Below, piece after piece: positions 22,910 through 41,344 of a stretch of DNA of 64,000 nucleotides (position 1 is the first letter of the stretch; each line of letters opens with the position of its first letter). The stretch covers positions 20,618,001 through 20,682,000 of the forward strand of contig CM049403.1 of the NCBI GenBank assembly GCA_026929865.2. Reading direction: 5' to 3'. This DNA comes from Hyperoplus lanceolatus. Taxonomy: Eukaryota; Chordata; Actinopteri; Uranoscopiformes; Ammodytidae. The translations under genes and the position numbers were made by a program. The notes beneath the pieces were generated by a model. The model did no database searches, had not been told where the DNA came from, and saw only the letters and a list, made by a program, of their open reading frames with translations.

Positions 22910-22920
22910 TGGTTAGGGTA

Positions 22921-25720
22921 CATCTGGATTCTGTTCTACATAATTATTTGATCTTGTTGAGCTCACCTCCTCTAATCACAATACTATTATATGGATTACA
23001 ATGGATAACCTTTGTTATTGACATACAGTACAGGAATCGTGTACCTTTCTCTCTGATCCAAGCTAGCCCACTAGAAAAAGACTGAGATTTGTAATGTTTG
23101 TTTTTCAACTGAAATTCAACTGTGTTTGTTTGGTTTGGATAACCATTACCTTAAAAAATGCAAGGGTTTACTTTGATAGCTCGCCAAGGACCCGCACTCT
23201 TCCTCCTGGCTCAAGTGACGGGTAATTCAGTATGGAGTTTGTGTATTTGTCTAACACCGGTAGCTCTCGATTTAAGCATAAATTATGCATAACCAATGTA
23301 TTTTATTTAGAATTAATTAGCCTGACTCATACACGTGGGTTGTTTGCCAATAGAAACAGTAGGATAGGAGGGAGAAGGGGGTAAGAAAAGAAAATAATGA
23401 AGCAGTGTGATGGCAGCTGTGACTCCACGGTTCCCCCACTGCTCACCGGGAGAAGATTAATAGTTAATGGAAGGCCTTTAGGCTGTGGAAATACCCCTAG
23501 TGGCCCTCATCCCTGCTCTGGGAAAAGCAGGGATCATTGTCAAGGTATCGTAGCCTGTCGCACAGCAAGCCCTCCCGTTCTATTTCCCCACCCTTTGAAT
23601 CTTACTATTACCTGAATAAGAGAAACACTGGCTATGTTTGGCACTGATGCTTGGTAAACTTGTGTGTATATTTTATGCTTTTATTTATGGGACTGATTCA
23701 CATGTGCGCAACTTAACACCACTGGTGGGCTTTTTTTCTTCACTCCCTTCGTGCCATAGGCTTATATGATCTTTAAATAGGAAGAGTGTGAGGTCAATTT
23801 TTTTCAAACGTGGCACAGCATGTTATCTCTGGCAAGGCGAGTCAAATCAGCCTAGCAATTAACTTAGGCTCAGTGCCGCAACGCAAATCATCAGGTTCGT
23901 TCAGGGTCGGGCGGATTCCTCTCTCTAGGCAATTAGCCTCCTTCATTAATTAAAAATTCTAATCAGGATGTTGGATCGATAGTGTAAATCACATGTGCTG
24001 CAGCTCACCAAGGGAAGTTGCATCTTACTTCCAAGGCCTGCATCGACAAAGTAATCAGCCAAACGCATGTGACGGATTAATGGAGCAAGAGTTGTGACGA
24101 CTGACATTCTTATAAATCTTCCACGATATTCGCTGAAGTATTGAGCTATGCACTAGAAGAATATTGTGCTATGTCTTATGGGCTGACATGCAAAACATAC
24201 CATGTATATAACATACAGTATGTACATTGATATAAATATACATAGTGTAGCATTCACATTGAGGACTGTCAACATATTTGATTTGTAATTGTAATTTAAA
24301 TACATCAATGCAGAAATTCACACTTCAAATTAGACATGGAGGGAGCCATAATTGCAAATATGTATGTATTTCTCAGAAGATCCAAGCAACCTAAGCAATT
24401 GCATACATGATAATTTAGGGTGTTTCATTTTGTAACTGCAAGAAAAGTTGGCAATGGCTGAACATAATCCAGTGATTATTTTTTTTCATTTTTCGTAGTT
24501 CATCAATAATAGAGGCATTTAGTGTTGTGCTAGTGTTGGTCAGTCTTACCTCATGTGGGTGAGCCATTCATAATAGCTCTGGGGACCAATTATTGTCTGT
24601 GGCTGAAAGAAAGTGCTTTTTCAATGTTTCCAGTATGTGTATGTGACATATACACTTACTGTAGGTTGACACAAACCCACGCTCGAATGCACACACACAT
24701 GTGCATGTATATACACACTGTAAGTGCATGATTTTAAGGACACAGGAGACAGAGTATAGTTTGTCTCCATTGCTTTCCCATAACACTTTAGTTTTGTTTG
24801 TGGTCTTGCAGTCGTGGTTTCACTAAGAAAATACCCCTATTAAATGTTACTGTTGTTCTTAGGTCAATTTGGGAGGAAAATTAAGCCATTTTGGATCCCA
24901 CATGAAATCAACCTAGACCTGGTATTTCCCTCTCATTAGCAAGAAAACGAGTAGGAGTAGACGGTGCCACAAGAGTTGCATTTTGTGGCTGATTCATTTA
25001 AACAATTGGTGCATTACAACAATGGTATAGTATTTCCAGATATAGCCTCGGCATATATCGATATCTTGATAATGTAACTTGGCTCATGCGTCACTGTGAG
25101 GCCATGTGGCTTTCAGGAAACCAGTTGCTGTGTACACATTTGGCCACAGGAAATGATGCTAGACAGAATGTAGGTGTTGTTCTTACCTATACGAAGGATA
25201 CTGCAAAACCACCAGAATCAGCAGCACATGGTCCGTCACTGATTGACAGATGAGGAAACTTACTGCAGAAATAGTTATCAATAGCTTTGCTTTTCACACC
25301 TGTGGTTAATCCTCCCTCTGGTAACCCCTCACTGTCAGCAGGCAGAGTTTGTTGCTTGGCTTACCCTCTGTAGCGCCAAAGCACAAAGCAACACACTCTA
25401 AGCTCTGCTGTTGAAAGTCAACACAGTAGGATTTGCAAAGTAATTAAACCCATTTTGAAGTACGGTATGTGCTACAGAACACCAGCTTGATGTTCAGTGC
25501 CAATATTCTATTTGTAAGTGTTCCGAAATAGTCCTCAAGGACATACAATGATCAGCAAATGATCCTGGCACTAGTATCATTGGGCAGACGAATAGAAACA
25601 AAAAATAAATTAGTGTAATAATAACTAAAACAATTACACAACAAACACACACAAATGAATTAGCTGAGTGGTTGCAGAGGCAGTATAGCATTAAATAAAT
25701 ACATTTAAAACAACATAAAC
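22921..25720. other. Unique non-coding sequence, possible regulatory stretch
   Basis: No exon or repeat is recognised in 2.8 kb. A sub-segment at 23270-24090 is rich in homeodomain, POU and E-box words and is noted separately. Confidence 0.5.
23270..24090. promoter_or_regulatory. Candidate developmental enhancer / conserved non-coding segment
   Basis: Visible words include ATTATGCATAA (POU/octamer-like, 23282), GAATTAATTAGC (23311), GGCAATTAGCCTCC and CATTAATTAAAAATTC (23927-23960), TCACATGTGC (E-box, 23990), and GGATTAATGG (24073). The segment carries no repeat. The grouping of TAATTA cores is typical of enhancers near developmental genes, but function and conservation are inferred. Confidence 0.22.
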
Positions 25721-25728
25721 AAAGTCTG

Positions 25729-26924
25729 CAGGGCTGTACAGTGCGACAGTTTTGATCGCATTTGCTACTGAAATTGATCACGTGCGATGATGAATACAAG
25801 TACACTCGCACGAGTGCTAATGAGCAGATGCTGTCTGTTTGAGACACAGAGGAGTGCTGCTCAACACTGCTTAGAGGGCTCTACATTAACACTCTCCAAA
25901 TTCGGGTAAATGTAGTCTTAGGCAAGTAAGTTATTGAGTCCACCCTCCACTTTGGCTGGTGAAAGATGTGTGCTCGGGACGGGACCTGTGCTTGTGCGGC
26001 GATTCTAGCGTCTAATACACTTTACCAACGGTAATAACCAGAAGGAGGCACGCACTTAAGTTAGCGCGTGTGCAAACAGAACATTTCCTGTGCGCCTTCA
26101 CATTAAAAGCCTGTTACTAGCCAAACGTGAGTTGACTTTTTTGAAGCCGGTAAGAACAGGAAGTTCGCATTTCACAGCCCTGCAGTGCGCTAGCTTGAAA
26201 ATCAACTGCTTCAGCTGCAGAGAGCAGTCAACAACAGTAGTCTATTTAAACAAAGTTTGAAATAACTGATAAGCCACTGAAGAACTACTCCCAACACATT
26301 CACAACAACCTATTTAACTTATCCTAAATTGTACCAATATGTATACGTATTTATTTAATAGGCTATGGGCTGGTTTCACAGACATGGATTAAGCCTAGCC
26401 CTGGACTAAATGGAGTTTTGAATGGAGATTGTCCATTGAAAGTACAATTTAGTCCAGAACTAGGCTTAATCCATGTCTGTGAAACCGGCCCTATATGTTT
26501 TAAAGTTATAGGTTTTAATTAACAGAAGGACATTTACCAACAATGTTTATTATTATGAATATAATAATGATATGTATATACAAACAATATATAGATATTA
26601 ATTTTATGGGGAGAAATCATTCTGAATCAGCAAAAAATTGCAATTGGCAGGCAGGTTAGATTATTTTGTTTAAATTACAATCAGTGCACCCCTATTCATT
26701 TTTCTACAATTATTACTGCACACACTAGGATATGACATTTATTGAGAATTTCAAATGAGACCAAGATGACAGGCTAAAAGGTAATTAGAGCTAAATGCAT
26801 GGGTTAAGGTTATGCAAGTTTTCGATCATACTTTGTGTGCTACTGAGTTTATTTTTTGTGCTACTGATTTTTTTTGCTTGCTAGCACCAGTGCTACCACC
26901 TAAAAAAATAAGCGTACAGCCCTG
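25729..26924. mobile_element. Old hAT DNA transposon, 1.2 kb
   Basis: The left end CAGGGCTGTACAGTG and inverted right end CAGGGCTGTACGCTT share their first 11 bases, a hAT-type terminus seen in fish, and the right inner sequence GGTGGTAGCACTGGTGCTAGC fits that family. No exact 8-bp duplication is visible: only GTCT is shared between the flanks, in an offset position. That fits an old insertion or an altered boundary. A 125-bp palindromic MITE is inserted at 26367-26491. No transposase frame is seen. Confidence 0.66.
26367..26491. mobile_element. Palindromic MITE, 125 bp, nested in a hAT
   Basis: The arms begin GGGCTGGTTTCACAGACATG on the left and GGGCCGGTTTCACAGACATG on the inverted right, and continue for about 45 bases with few mismatches. 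A TAT triplet flanks each side (26364-26366 and 26492-26494). This is a known type of short inverted-repeat element in fish genomes; a 3-bp duplication would suit PIF/Harbinger mobilisation. It encodes nothing and would fold into a long hairpin. Confidence 0.88.
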
Positions 26925-26932
26925 GTCTACAA

Positions 26933-28620
26933 TATAATTTTGAAACTTTAATGATGAAGCTAGCCGGATGAGCGACCTTTGCCCATTTATATCTCAAAAA
27001 TTCATGCATATTCCAGGAACGGTTTGTGCCGCCTTTTCTTGAGCAAAAGAGTGAGGCAAATTGCTAAAAATTAAAAACGTTGAACCAATCCTTTGTTAAA
27101 AATTTTTTGTAAGAACATTTGGTAAACTTAGGCCAAAATGGGCACAGGACATGCAAAAAAGGTAAAAAAAAAAAAAAGATACTTTCATGCATTGCCTTCT
27201 ATTAACATCTGGGTGATCTACTTTACACAATCTTTAATTATGAGTTAGTAATTGATTCTGGGTGACCAAGTTGGAATAAATGTTTTTGTGTATATGTATT
27301 CATTCACAGCCATTGCCTTCACTTTCCTTTCCTTCCACTGAATTATTTCATTGTGATACTGGTTCCTTAGAATGTTTTGAAGCACTCTTGCACGGACCCC
27401 ATGTCTGCATTATTTGTATTGTTCCCATTCTTTGAATTTTCAGGAGACCGGACTGAACCTTCTGCCATGTTTTTCTCACATGAAATAATCACTCGTCATA
27501 TCTAATTTACTGTAAAAGCTGTTGCTGTGCAAAAAATACTAGCGGGTTCAATGAAATCTGGCCCACAGATAATAACTGATCTGGTATTTCCCATATCAAA
27601 GAAGATGTGGCCATGGAACACACAAAGCTGCTCTTTACTGTTTCCCGGCCCAGGAAATGAGGACAGATTGTCTGAATTTGTGTGCATGTCCCTTTATTTC
27701 TTCTAGTGAGATCTTGTCCTAATACATCAGCTGTACATATGGAGATTAATTGCGCCAGCCCACAGCTCTTACAAATCCTTTTCGCTTTCCAAAACTATGC
27801 AGTTCCCCCCTATTAGTTGAATGGGGAGGAAATCTGGGAGTTATTTTATTGTAATATGTTTTTTTCTTCTACTAAATCAGTAGAAGTGGAATGGAGTGGT
27901 GTTTTCCATCTTATTTTTGGCTGTTTACTCGCACTCTATCATGTGTTTCCGCGTGACTAATGCAAAGTTGCCTTGTGCTTTGCCCTGTACTGCAGCCAAC
28001 CATATGCACATTCTTATTCCCACTTAAGACTTTTGGCCTTATTGATTTGTTTTTGTTTTTTTCTCACGTAGAGACAAATACCAAACGAGCAGGCATTAAT
28101 AAATCAGATTATATTCCGATTCAGCAGTAAGGACTTTCACTGGAATCAATCCTGTTTCAAAGTAGTTGATTTTCTTTCAAATTTATAGCATTGCTGATAC
28201 CGTGTCAGCTATTGCCGAGGTGCTGTATATCACATTACCAAGCCTATTGACAATAAGCAGAGCTGCACGGCTGTGAGGTTACAGTTGAGAGAGAGTTAGT
28301 CGGGTCTGAGTCATACATTGATGTTGTTCAACTAAATCTGTTATGGTTCAATGCTTAAAAATCCAGCTGCTTCAGACCTCTTGTCAAGTTTGATCTACAA
28401 TCTGTAAGCATAAGTCCTCTCTGAGCAACTCGAAGGTAGATCAGTTTTTCTGCGTTTTTCATTCATAATGCACATCCCATTGTTCTATTACATTAGATCG
28501 TCAGTTGCACATTGAACCAAGAACACACTTTTGCCTGAAATGGTGGAAGAAGTCCTTATTGCATGTACGTAAAGATGGTGTATAATGTAATTCTGAAAGG
28601 ACATGTCAAGTTCAAACAGT
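26933..28620. other. Unique AT-rich sequence
   Basis: No exon, repeat or RNA gene was recognised; a poly-A run occurs at about 27166-27177. Confidence 0.5.
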
Positions 28621-28625
28621 ATAGG

Positions 28626-28785
28626 GGGTGCTCGTGGTGTAGTGGTTAGAGAGACCCCCTAGATGCTCAGTCCTCAGTTGCAGCGGAACCGGGATCGAAT
28701 CTGGCCCGGGTCGTTCTCTGCATGTCATTCCCCTCTTAGACCCATTTCATCTCTGTCTCTCCATACTGTCTAATAATATAGCAAC
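28626..28785 (+). mobile_element. tRNA-derived SINE
   Basis: The A box region reads GTGGTGTAGTGGTTAGAGAG and the B box GGGATCGAATCTGGC, spaced as in a tRNA gene. The body then reads GGCCCGGGTCGTTCTCTGCA, TGTCATTCCCC, TCTCTGTCTCTCC and ATACTGTCTAATAATA. This order is that of a fish SINE family ending in a CTGTC-TAATAAA-like tail. TATAG occurs on both sides, too short for a confident target duplication. It is better preserved than the SINE at 22586. Confidence 0.85.
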
Positions 28786-28789
28786 ACAC

Positions 28790-30811
28790 TACTTGACTTT
28801 TCCTTTTGACCTGCCATGCTTTTAATTGCTCACAGTTTCGACGGTGTGATTGTGACTGAGTGCAGAGTGCTGCCACGCCACCTCTATAGCTTTTCTCCAC
28901 GATGTTAAAAATTGTAACAAAGGTGAAAAACATCTGCCATTTTTGCCCCCTATGGAAGGCGACAGCAGCTGTTTTCAATTCTTACAATGTGAAGTGAGTG
29001 ATGTTTACATAACGAGCAGCACATATCAGTGACTCAAGAAAAAGTTGTTTGGCAAAAAAACAAAAAAAGGGAAAAAAAAGTCCAGAGAGAGAGATTAATT
29101 CCCCCCCCCCACACACACACACTTTGGCATTTTTAGAAGTGGCTTGAGACATGGCCAAAGAAATTCCCTCAGACATAACAAGGTTTTATGACAGGGAACT
29201 GCCCTGTGAAACTGTCCATGCTTGATGTTCTCCAGTGTAGGCTTTGCTGTGGAGCTGCAGTTTTGTTCATATTTGCGTCATATTGAAGATCACAGACACA
29301 CTGATTGTTATCTATGAGGGAAGAGCCATTTGGGCTCCATATCTAACAAGGTTACCGCACTGTGGCTGTCAGCTAAATGGTGACGGGTGAGGTCACATGC
29401 AGCACTGTAACCCTGAGTCCCGACTAAAGCAAAGGGATGATTTTAAATCGGGCAAACCTTCCTCTGAGGAGGCAGGCCAATGGCGTTCTGTCTGACTTTT
29501 GCCTGACTTTCACAGGCCTCCACCACTGAGTAATCTGAGGAAAAGGCTCGTTGTGATCATCACAGAACACATTTATTGCCCTGTAGTCACACGTGCAGTT
29601 CACGTCAACCGCCGCTTGGCAAGAACTTAAAAGTGAAACAACATGCAGCAAATGTCTATAATAAATTCTCTTTTTTTAAACGTGACAACCAAAATAATAG
29701 CGCAAACAATCCCTGTAGAGAATATAAATTTAACAAATAACACGCCTACTCTGTACTGCGTTCCATTTAATGCTCAAGGTTTTGGGGTGTCCAAAAGATC
29801 CCTGCTATTCACATCAGTATGCCTTGCATGTGGTTGTTGATTCAGATTATGCTTTGTCAAGCCAGTGCCTTCCAGGGAAGGATGAAAAATATTATAAAAT
29901 TAAGAATTGCTGTGGAATTTGTTAAATCAGCACTGTATACTTAGTAAAATAATGTAGGTATGTCGGCCCTATATTAAGATATTTATTAAGATATATTCAC
30001 ACTTCTGGCCAACCCCGGATTTTAACAGCTTCTCTCAGTTCATATACTTCACAGTTAGATCAGCCAAGTGAACACTCTCAGCGGTGACAGCTCGGCAGCT
30101 GCAAATAGCAACCTGTGACACCCTTCCAACACTGACTCATAACACTAATAAATCAAAGCAAACAACATAGGGTGAAAATGTAGAAAGGAGAGCAATATTG
30201 TAATGAGTAATGCTCAACATAACGGTAGAGTTAATTGGTTGTGATACAGTGGATGTAAATTACAGTGTATTCGGGGGATTGGGAGAATTATGATTATGTT
30301 CATTTCTTTTTTCCATTTCCTTGTGTCGCTTTATCCAACCTGACACGGCGGCGTCTGTCACAGAAAACTTTACATTTTTCAACATTTCAACACAGAACCA
30401 CCCAACAAATGCCAAGTCTGCATCCTTAGTAATTACCTTCCAAGTCTGACTCATAATTTACTTCACTGGTTAAGCCTTTGTCTCAGCTTCCTCGACTCTC
30501 AGTGAATACCTGAATTGCGAATTGAAAAAATAAAAAAAATACTCCTTCTCTGTCTCTGTCTCACTCTCAGTCACTGTCTATTTTAAATCCCTGCAGCTTA
30601 GCTCCTTGTGAACACCATTAATGGTATGTTTACATGTCGTAAATCGTCTGCTGTGGTTTACCCCCATCTAAGTTCAGATTTTTTTTTCTTCTTCTTCTTC
30701 CATGAGACACTCTATTTCTGAGGCATTCTGCTTTCATTCCACCTATCAATTCCCTGTTCATCATGTTAAATCTTTTACATTGTTTGAGTACTTTTTTCTC
30801 TTGTATTATGT
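28790..30811. other. Unique non-coding sequence
   Basis: No exon or mobile-element end is recognised. A C-run followed by a short CA tract lies at 29101-29121. Confidence 0.5.
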
Positions 30812-31123
30812 TTGGTTTGTTTCTTTAACATTTCACATTGGTTGTTTTTTGTTTACAAGTGTCTTATTGGGCTGGTCCCTTCATATCTATGTGTTTACAT
30901 GTCCACAAACAAATGTAGCTATGGTTTGCGTTCTAGGGATGTGTTACAGATGTTGGTACCCAGAGCTAGAACTGAGTTAGGGAAAAAGGCCTTTAAATAT
31001 GCTTCTGCCTGGAACACTGTGCAAAAGCAGCTGAAGCTGCCGGAGCTGGTCACCTTGGGAGAATTCAAAGGAATCCTGAAGGACAGAGAAGATAGTTCTC
31101 TTGGTCAATGCAATTGTTTGTAA
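30812..31123 (+). pseudogene. LINE reverse transcriptase C-terminal fragment
   Basis: The open frame reads VYKCLIGLVPSYL, then YGLRSRDVLQMLVPRART, then GKKAFKYASAWNTVQKQLKLPE and LGEFKGILKD before its stop. This is the region after the reverse transcriptase domain of non-LTR elements, where a 'hKCLNGLAPxYL' helix is followed by 'RxxFxxxAPxxWNxLxxxLK' and 'FKxxL'. The usual 'SAPSAWN' is shortened to ASAWN. Sequence upstream of residue ~10 does not look like the element, so only about 90 codons of a full ORF survive. It is a dead 5'-truncated copy with no host function visible. Confidence 0.8.
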
Positions 31124-31412
31124 AGCTATTTTCTGATAACGGCCGGGTTTATTCATTCATCTGTCACCAGTTTATTTATTTAATTTTTAACTGTACTCAT
31201 TTCAATCTTCATATAGTCTTGTCCCTGATCTTGTATTGTACTTTACCTGATGTTGAATGTGGTGTATGAGAATTGTGATTGATTGTTCTTATTGTATCAT
31301 GGTGCTGCCTTCTTGGCCAGGTCATTCTTGAAAAAGAGATTTTAATCTCAATGAATTTTACCTGGTTAAATAAAGGATATTGATTGATTGATTGATTGAT
31401 TTATTGATATTG
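30830..31412 (+). mobile_element. 5'-truncated LINE with 3' UTR and (ATTG)n tail
   Basis: A coding tail (to 31123) is followed by a ~250-bp AT-rich 3' UTR. The UTR contains TTGGCCAGGTCATTCTTGAA, GAGATTTTAATCTCAATGA and ACCTGGTTAAATAAAGG, a 3' end very common in fish genomes, and then an ATTGATTG tail to 31412. The 5' end is missing, as in most non-LTR copies. The clade is not certain from the sequence alone; it is of the L2/CR1-like group by its C-terminal motif. Confidence 0.85.
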
Positions 31413-37950
<6,538 letters not shown>

Positions 37951-38616
37951 GGTCTGGGTACTATAGTATAATTCCTTTTTTCATTGATATCAAAATTGAA
38001 AAAACGGAAAACTTCTGTTGGTTTCAAACCAATAACGGACTGAATTGTTTTTTTTTGTCTGAATCGAAAAACAAACAGAACTGCCCAATGTGCTCCGTTT
38101 TTCGTTTTTGCCGATACCTTTGAGCCATTTTCGATTTGAATTGAAGAAGGAAATGACTGCCAGCTGATTCCTTTTTTGATTTTGTGCTCTAAACGAAAAA
38201 CGAAGTCACGTGGTGTCAAACAGGAAGGAGGTCCTGTGTCATGGCCGCCGTCAAATTGGGTCCTTCAAAATAAAACTATGCCTTTGCAACGCTAGCTGAT
38301 CAAATAAAATATAACTAAAAATACAGTTTTATATATAAATATTTTGATATAGATAGGCTTCTGATATACAAAGTCATGAAATGTTATTTTGTTGGCTATA
38401 GCCTATTCATTTTAATTGTAAAAGAAAAAAAGACACTTTTTTATTATTGTTATAGGCCTAGCCTTCAGCTTACCTTTTTGCATATAGGCTATTTGTTGAC
38501 CCTGACACACAGAAAAGTTTTCAATTGAACACACACACACACAATTATGCCTAAACATTTATTTTCGATACAATAGGCTACTTGAACAAACTGGTAGAAG
38601 CAGCTCTGGTAATAAG
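37951..38616 (+). repeat. Left arm of the 9.1-kb inverted pair
   Basis: Five collinear blocks match the reverse complement of 46344-47086: 37951-38230 (almost identical), 38236-38300, 38312-38356, 38391-38434, and 38492-38616 (TTGACCC...ACAGAAAA, CTGGTAGAAG, AGCTCTGGTAA). The first ~180 bp differ by about one T in a homopolymer, and identity then falls inward. The segment is not simple sequence, and it includes the words GAAAAACGAAGTCACG and GTTTCAAACCAATAACGG. Confidence 0.9.
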
Positions 38617-40498
38617 CAGTTATTAGGTCACTGCATATGAGGTCACTTAGGACAGCCAAGTCCGACCAAACCCAGCACTGTGTGAATCTTGAGGTGTGGC
38701 TTTCAGCCTGAAGCACAGGGAAATTGCCTCACCATCTCTGGTCAGACAAACTTCATGCCGTTTCATAGTTCATATAAGATCTAGCCAGTTCTGTGATAGT
38801 CATGTTACTATTTTTGTTTGCCATCTGAGCCCAATTTGAACATCTAACCACACACACGTCGCTGTGCCAATATGTTATTAGGCTGACAAACCTATGCTTA
38901 TATAGCCTAACAAGAATTAAAATAGCCTTCTGTATTTCTATTGTCATTTTTCATGCAGTTAAAAGTCCTTTGTGTATAGCATAGTGATGATAAGAGTTGA
39001 AAAGGCTATTCCGTTATTAATTCCCCTTCTAGTTCACCACTTAAACAGGTTACGTCAAGAATGAACGGGACAAGAGGTTGATGGCTCCACAAACATTTAA
39101 TCTAATAATTTGTAAATAATCCCATGTCAAAGGACAACAATACAATTACCTAGATAATCATCTCGTTTCTGAGTATTCAGCATGTATCCAGAAATAGGCT
39201 ATTGCTTTTAAATCATACACTTGTTGGTCTAGTAAGGTACTAAATCCAACCAACTTGGTTGGATTTATCAATTTGAATTTGTGAATAAGTACAGACTAGC
39301 AAAAAGGAGACATTACAACTTGGAAGTTTTGTTCTTTCACATTTCTTATGTGATATTATCAGTACCTGTATACCTCTACAATTCTAATTAGATTATCGGG
39401 TTTAATTGTGGATTTTGTGTGCCTATTCCGAGGCAGTTCTGCTAAAGAGCTTACCTTATGTGATGTGTCCAGAGGAACCGGGTATTTACAAAGCTTCATA
39501 TTCATCATTTCAATGATAAGTGTCACACCATATACCATTTTATGCAGTTTGGAATGTCTATATTTGTAACACATATTGCATAAATAATTAGGTATCTGTG
39601 CTTCAAAAGCAAGACTAATACATGTCATTTCAATACAAACATTTAATGTATTCTTATATTTATGAATGACAATTATCATATCAACACACGATCAGTTGAA
39701 ACGCAAAGTAAGAGCTTACCCCACCAAGAAATCAGAAATTTGGGGCTTTTTAAAATATTTTTTTTGGATTATGCTATAATTTACTGTATATATGGTCAAA
39801 ATGGAAAATACAAATTAACAAATTCAAAACTAGAATGCACTCACAATAGCATACCTCCAAGTATAGCTGTGTAATCCCTAAGATATTATTTTAAGAGAAA
39901 ATGTTCAATCTTGTATCTGGCTCTAGATAAAAATACCCACAATCCTCAGGTGTTTGCCAGAACAATACTTTATAAAACAAAACTAGTAACTCCTCCTTGT
40001 TCTGTGGCCTAATTTTTGTCAAAATCTATCTTAGCTTTTTGACATGTCTCACAAATAAACATGACAGAGTATGTCACCTCTTTGACTGCAATCAATATGA
40101 TTATGAATTGAGAACTGATCTGACTTTGTCTAGACTTAATAATCAGATTTTCACAATCTGAAAACTGGAAACCAATGTGTGCTTGAGTCAGACTAATGTG
40201 CAGTGTGAAGCTGTGGCAGCCAAGCGAGTTCCAGGCTGATCCATCTTTAGAGATCTTCTCACAGGATGTGGTAGCAGAAGGGTAGCAGGTGCAGTGGAGG
40301 TGGAGAACCAGCTCTGCTCTCTCATGGTCTTCTGGAGTGTCCCTCCCTCAGAGAGTCCACCAGGGCCATTGCATAGGCTAGGGGATGAAAACAAATGTTA
40401 GAATCAATTTAGTGATATTATAGTATACACATGATAGGTAATATTTAGGGATTGACCAAAGCTGCTCACTGTACGATGGATTGACAGGGTGGCAGGAT
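38617..40498. other. AT-rich interior of the inverted pair, left part
   Basis: No recognised family. On the minus strand two splice-like contexts are visible: an acceptor TTTTCATCCCCTAG at about 40379-40392 followed by a 17-codon frame (YAMALVDSLREGHSRRP), and a donor AAG-GTAAGC at about 39453 ending a frame that contains CNMCYKYRHSKLHKMVYGV. They could be exon remnants of a gene carried by the large element, but no known protein is recognised. Confidence 0.3.
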
Positions 40499-40844
40499 CA
40501 CATAACTAGGGGTGTAACGATACACGTATTTGTACCGTACCGTGATGGCACAGGCCCCTCTTGGTGGTTACAGAGGTGGACCGCGGTCCGTTTGTGGCGT
40601 ACATAGCGTTAATATGGCGAATGTACAGGCTTGTTTTGCGTTGTGGAACTTAAAACTTGTCGTCGGAGTTCCCCCCGGACCATTTAGCGTCCGGCTCGGC
40701 TCGCACTTGCGCAGAAGCAGCCAGCAATTTAGAGTATTTTATCTCCATGGTGAGCACAGCATGAGGGTGCAAAGTTGCCAACTTAGCGACTTTTCAGGCC
40801 CCTCTGGCGACTTTTTTTCAAAAAAGCGACCAGTGACAAATCTA

Positions 40845-41344
40845 ACAAAAAAGCTCTCCAGCGCATCATTAAGACTGCTGAGTGGATCACCGGCACCCAG
40901 CTCCCCAGACTGGAGGACGTCTACCTGACCCACTGTACTCGGAGGGTCAAGGGCATCCTCAGAGACAGCACAAACCCTGGACACTGCCTCTTCACCCTCC
41001 TTCCCTCAGGAAGACGATACAGGGCACTGCCTGCCCGCACCACAAGACTGCAAAACAGTTTCTACCACAGAGCTGTGACATTAGTAAACTCCACTCCCAC
41101 TCTACTGCCACACTGATCCCCATCTCATCTCATACACACACGATTGCACTATTGCACTTGGACTTTTTAAAACATTTTATTTATATATATATTCTATTTA
41201 TATATATATATACTGTATATACTGCGGATAATGTCGTGTTTTGTTTTAAATATTTTTTATATTTTGTACTGTGCAACTGGAGGACTGCTCCAAACAGAAT
41301 TTCGTTGTCTTGTACAATGACAATAAAGATTCTATTCTATTCTA
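40845..41344 (+). mobile_element. LINE 3' end nested in the hAT, (ATTCT)n tail
   Basis: Coding sequence to a TGA at 41114 is followed by a ~200-bp 3' UTR ending AATTTCGTTGTCTTGTACAA, TGACAATAAAGATTCTATTC, a tail common to fish non-LTR elements. The hAT sequence resumes at GCTACTTTTTCTGGTG. TCTA occurs at both edges (40841-40844 and 41341-41344), a possible but very short target duplication. It is a 5'-truncated insertion younger than its hAT host. Confidence 0.85.
40847..41116 (+). pseudogene. LINE ORF2 C-terminal fragment, 89 codons, uninterrupted
   Basis: The frame has no ATG near its start because the element is 5'-truncated. It reads KKALQRIIKTAEWITGTQLP, then LEDVYLTHCTRRVKGILRD, then HCLFTLLPSGRRYRALPART and TTRLQNSFYHRAVTLVNS before TGA. 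This is the extreme C-terminus of a non-LTR reverse transcriptase, marked by the conserved 'LxxYxxR', 'HxLFxLLPSGRRYRxxxxRTxRxxNSFxPxAVxLLN' pattern. No stop or frameshift lies within it, suggesting a fairly young insertion. It belongs to a different LINE family from the copy at 30830-31412. Confidence 0.85.
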
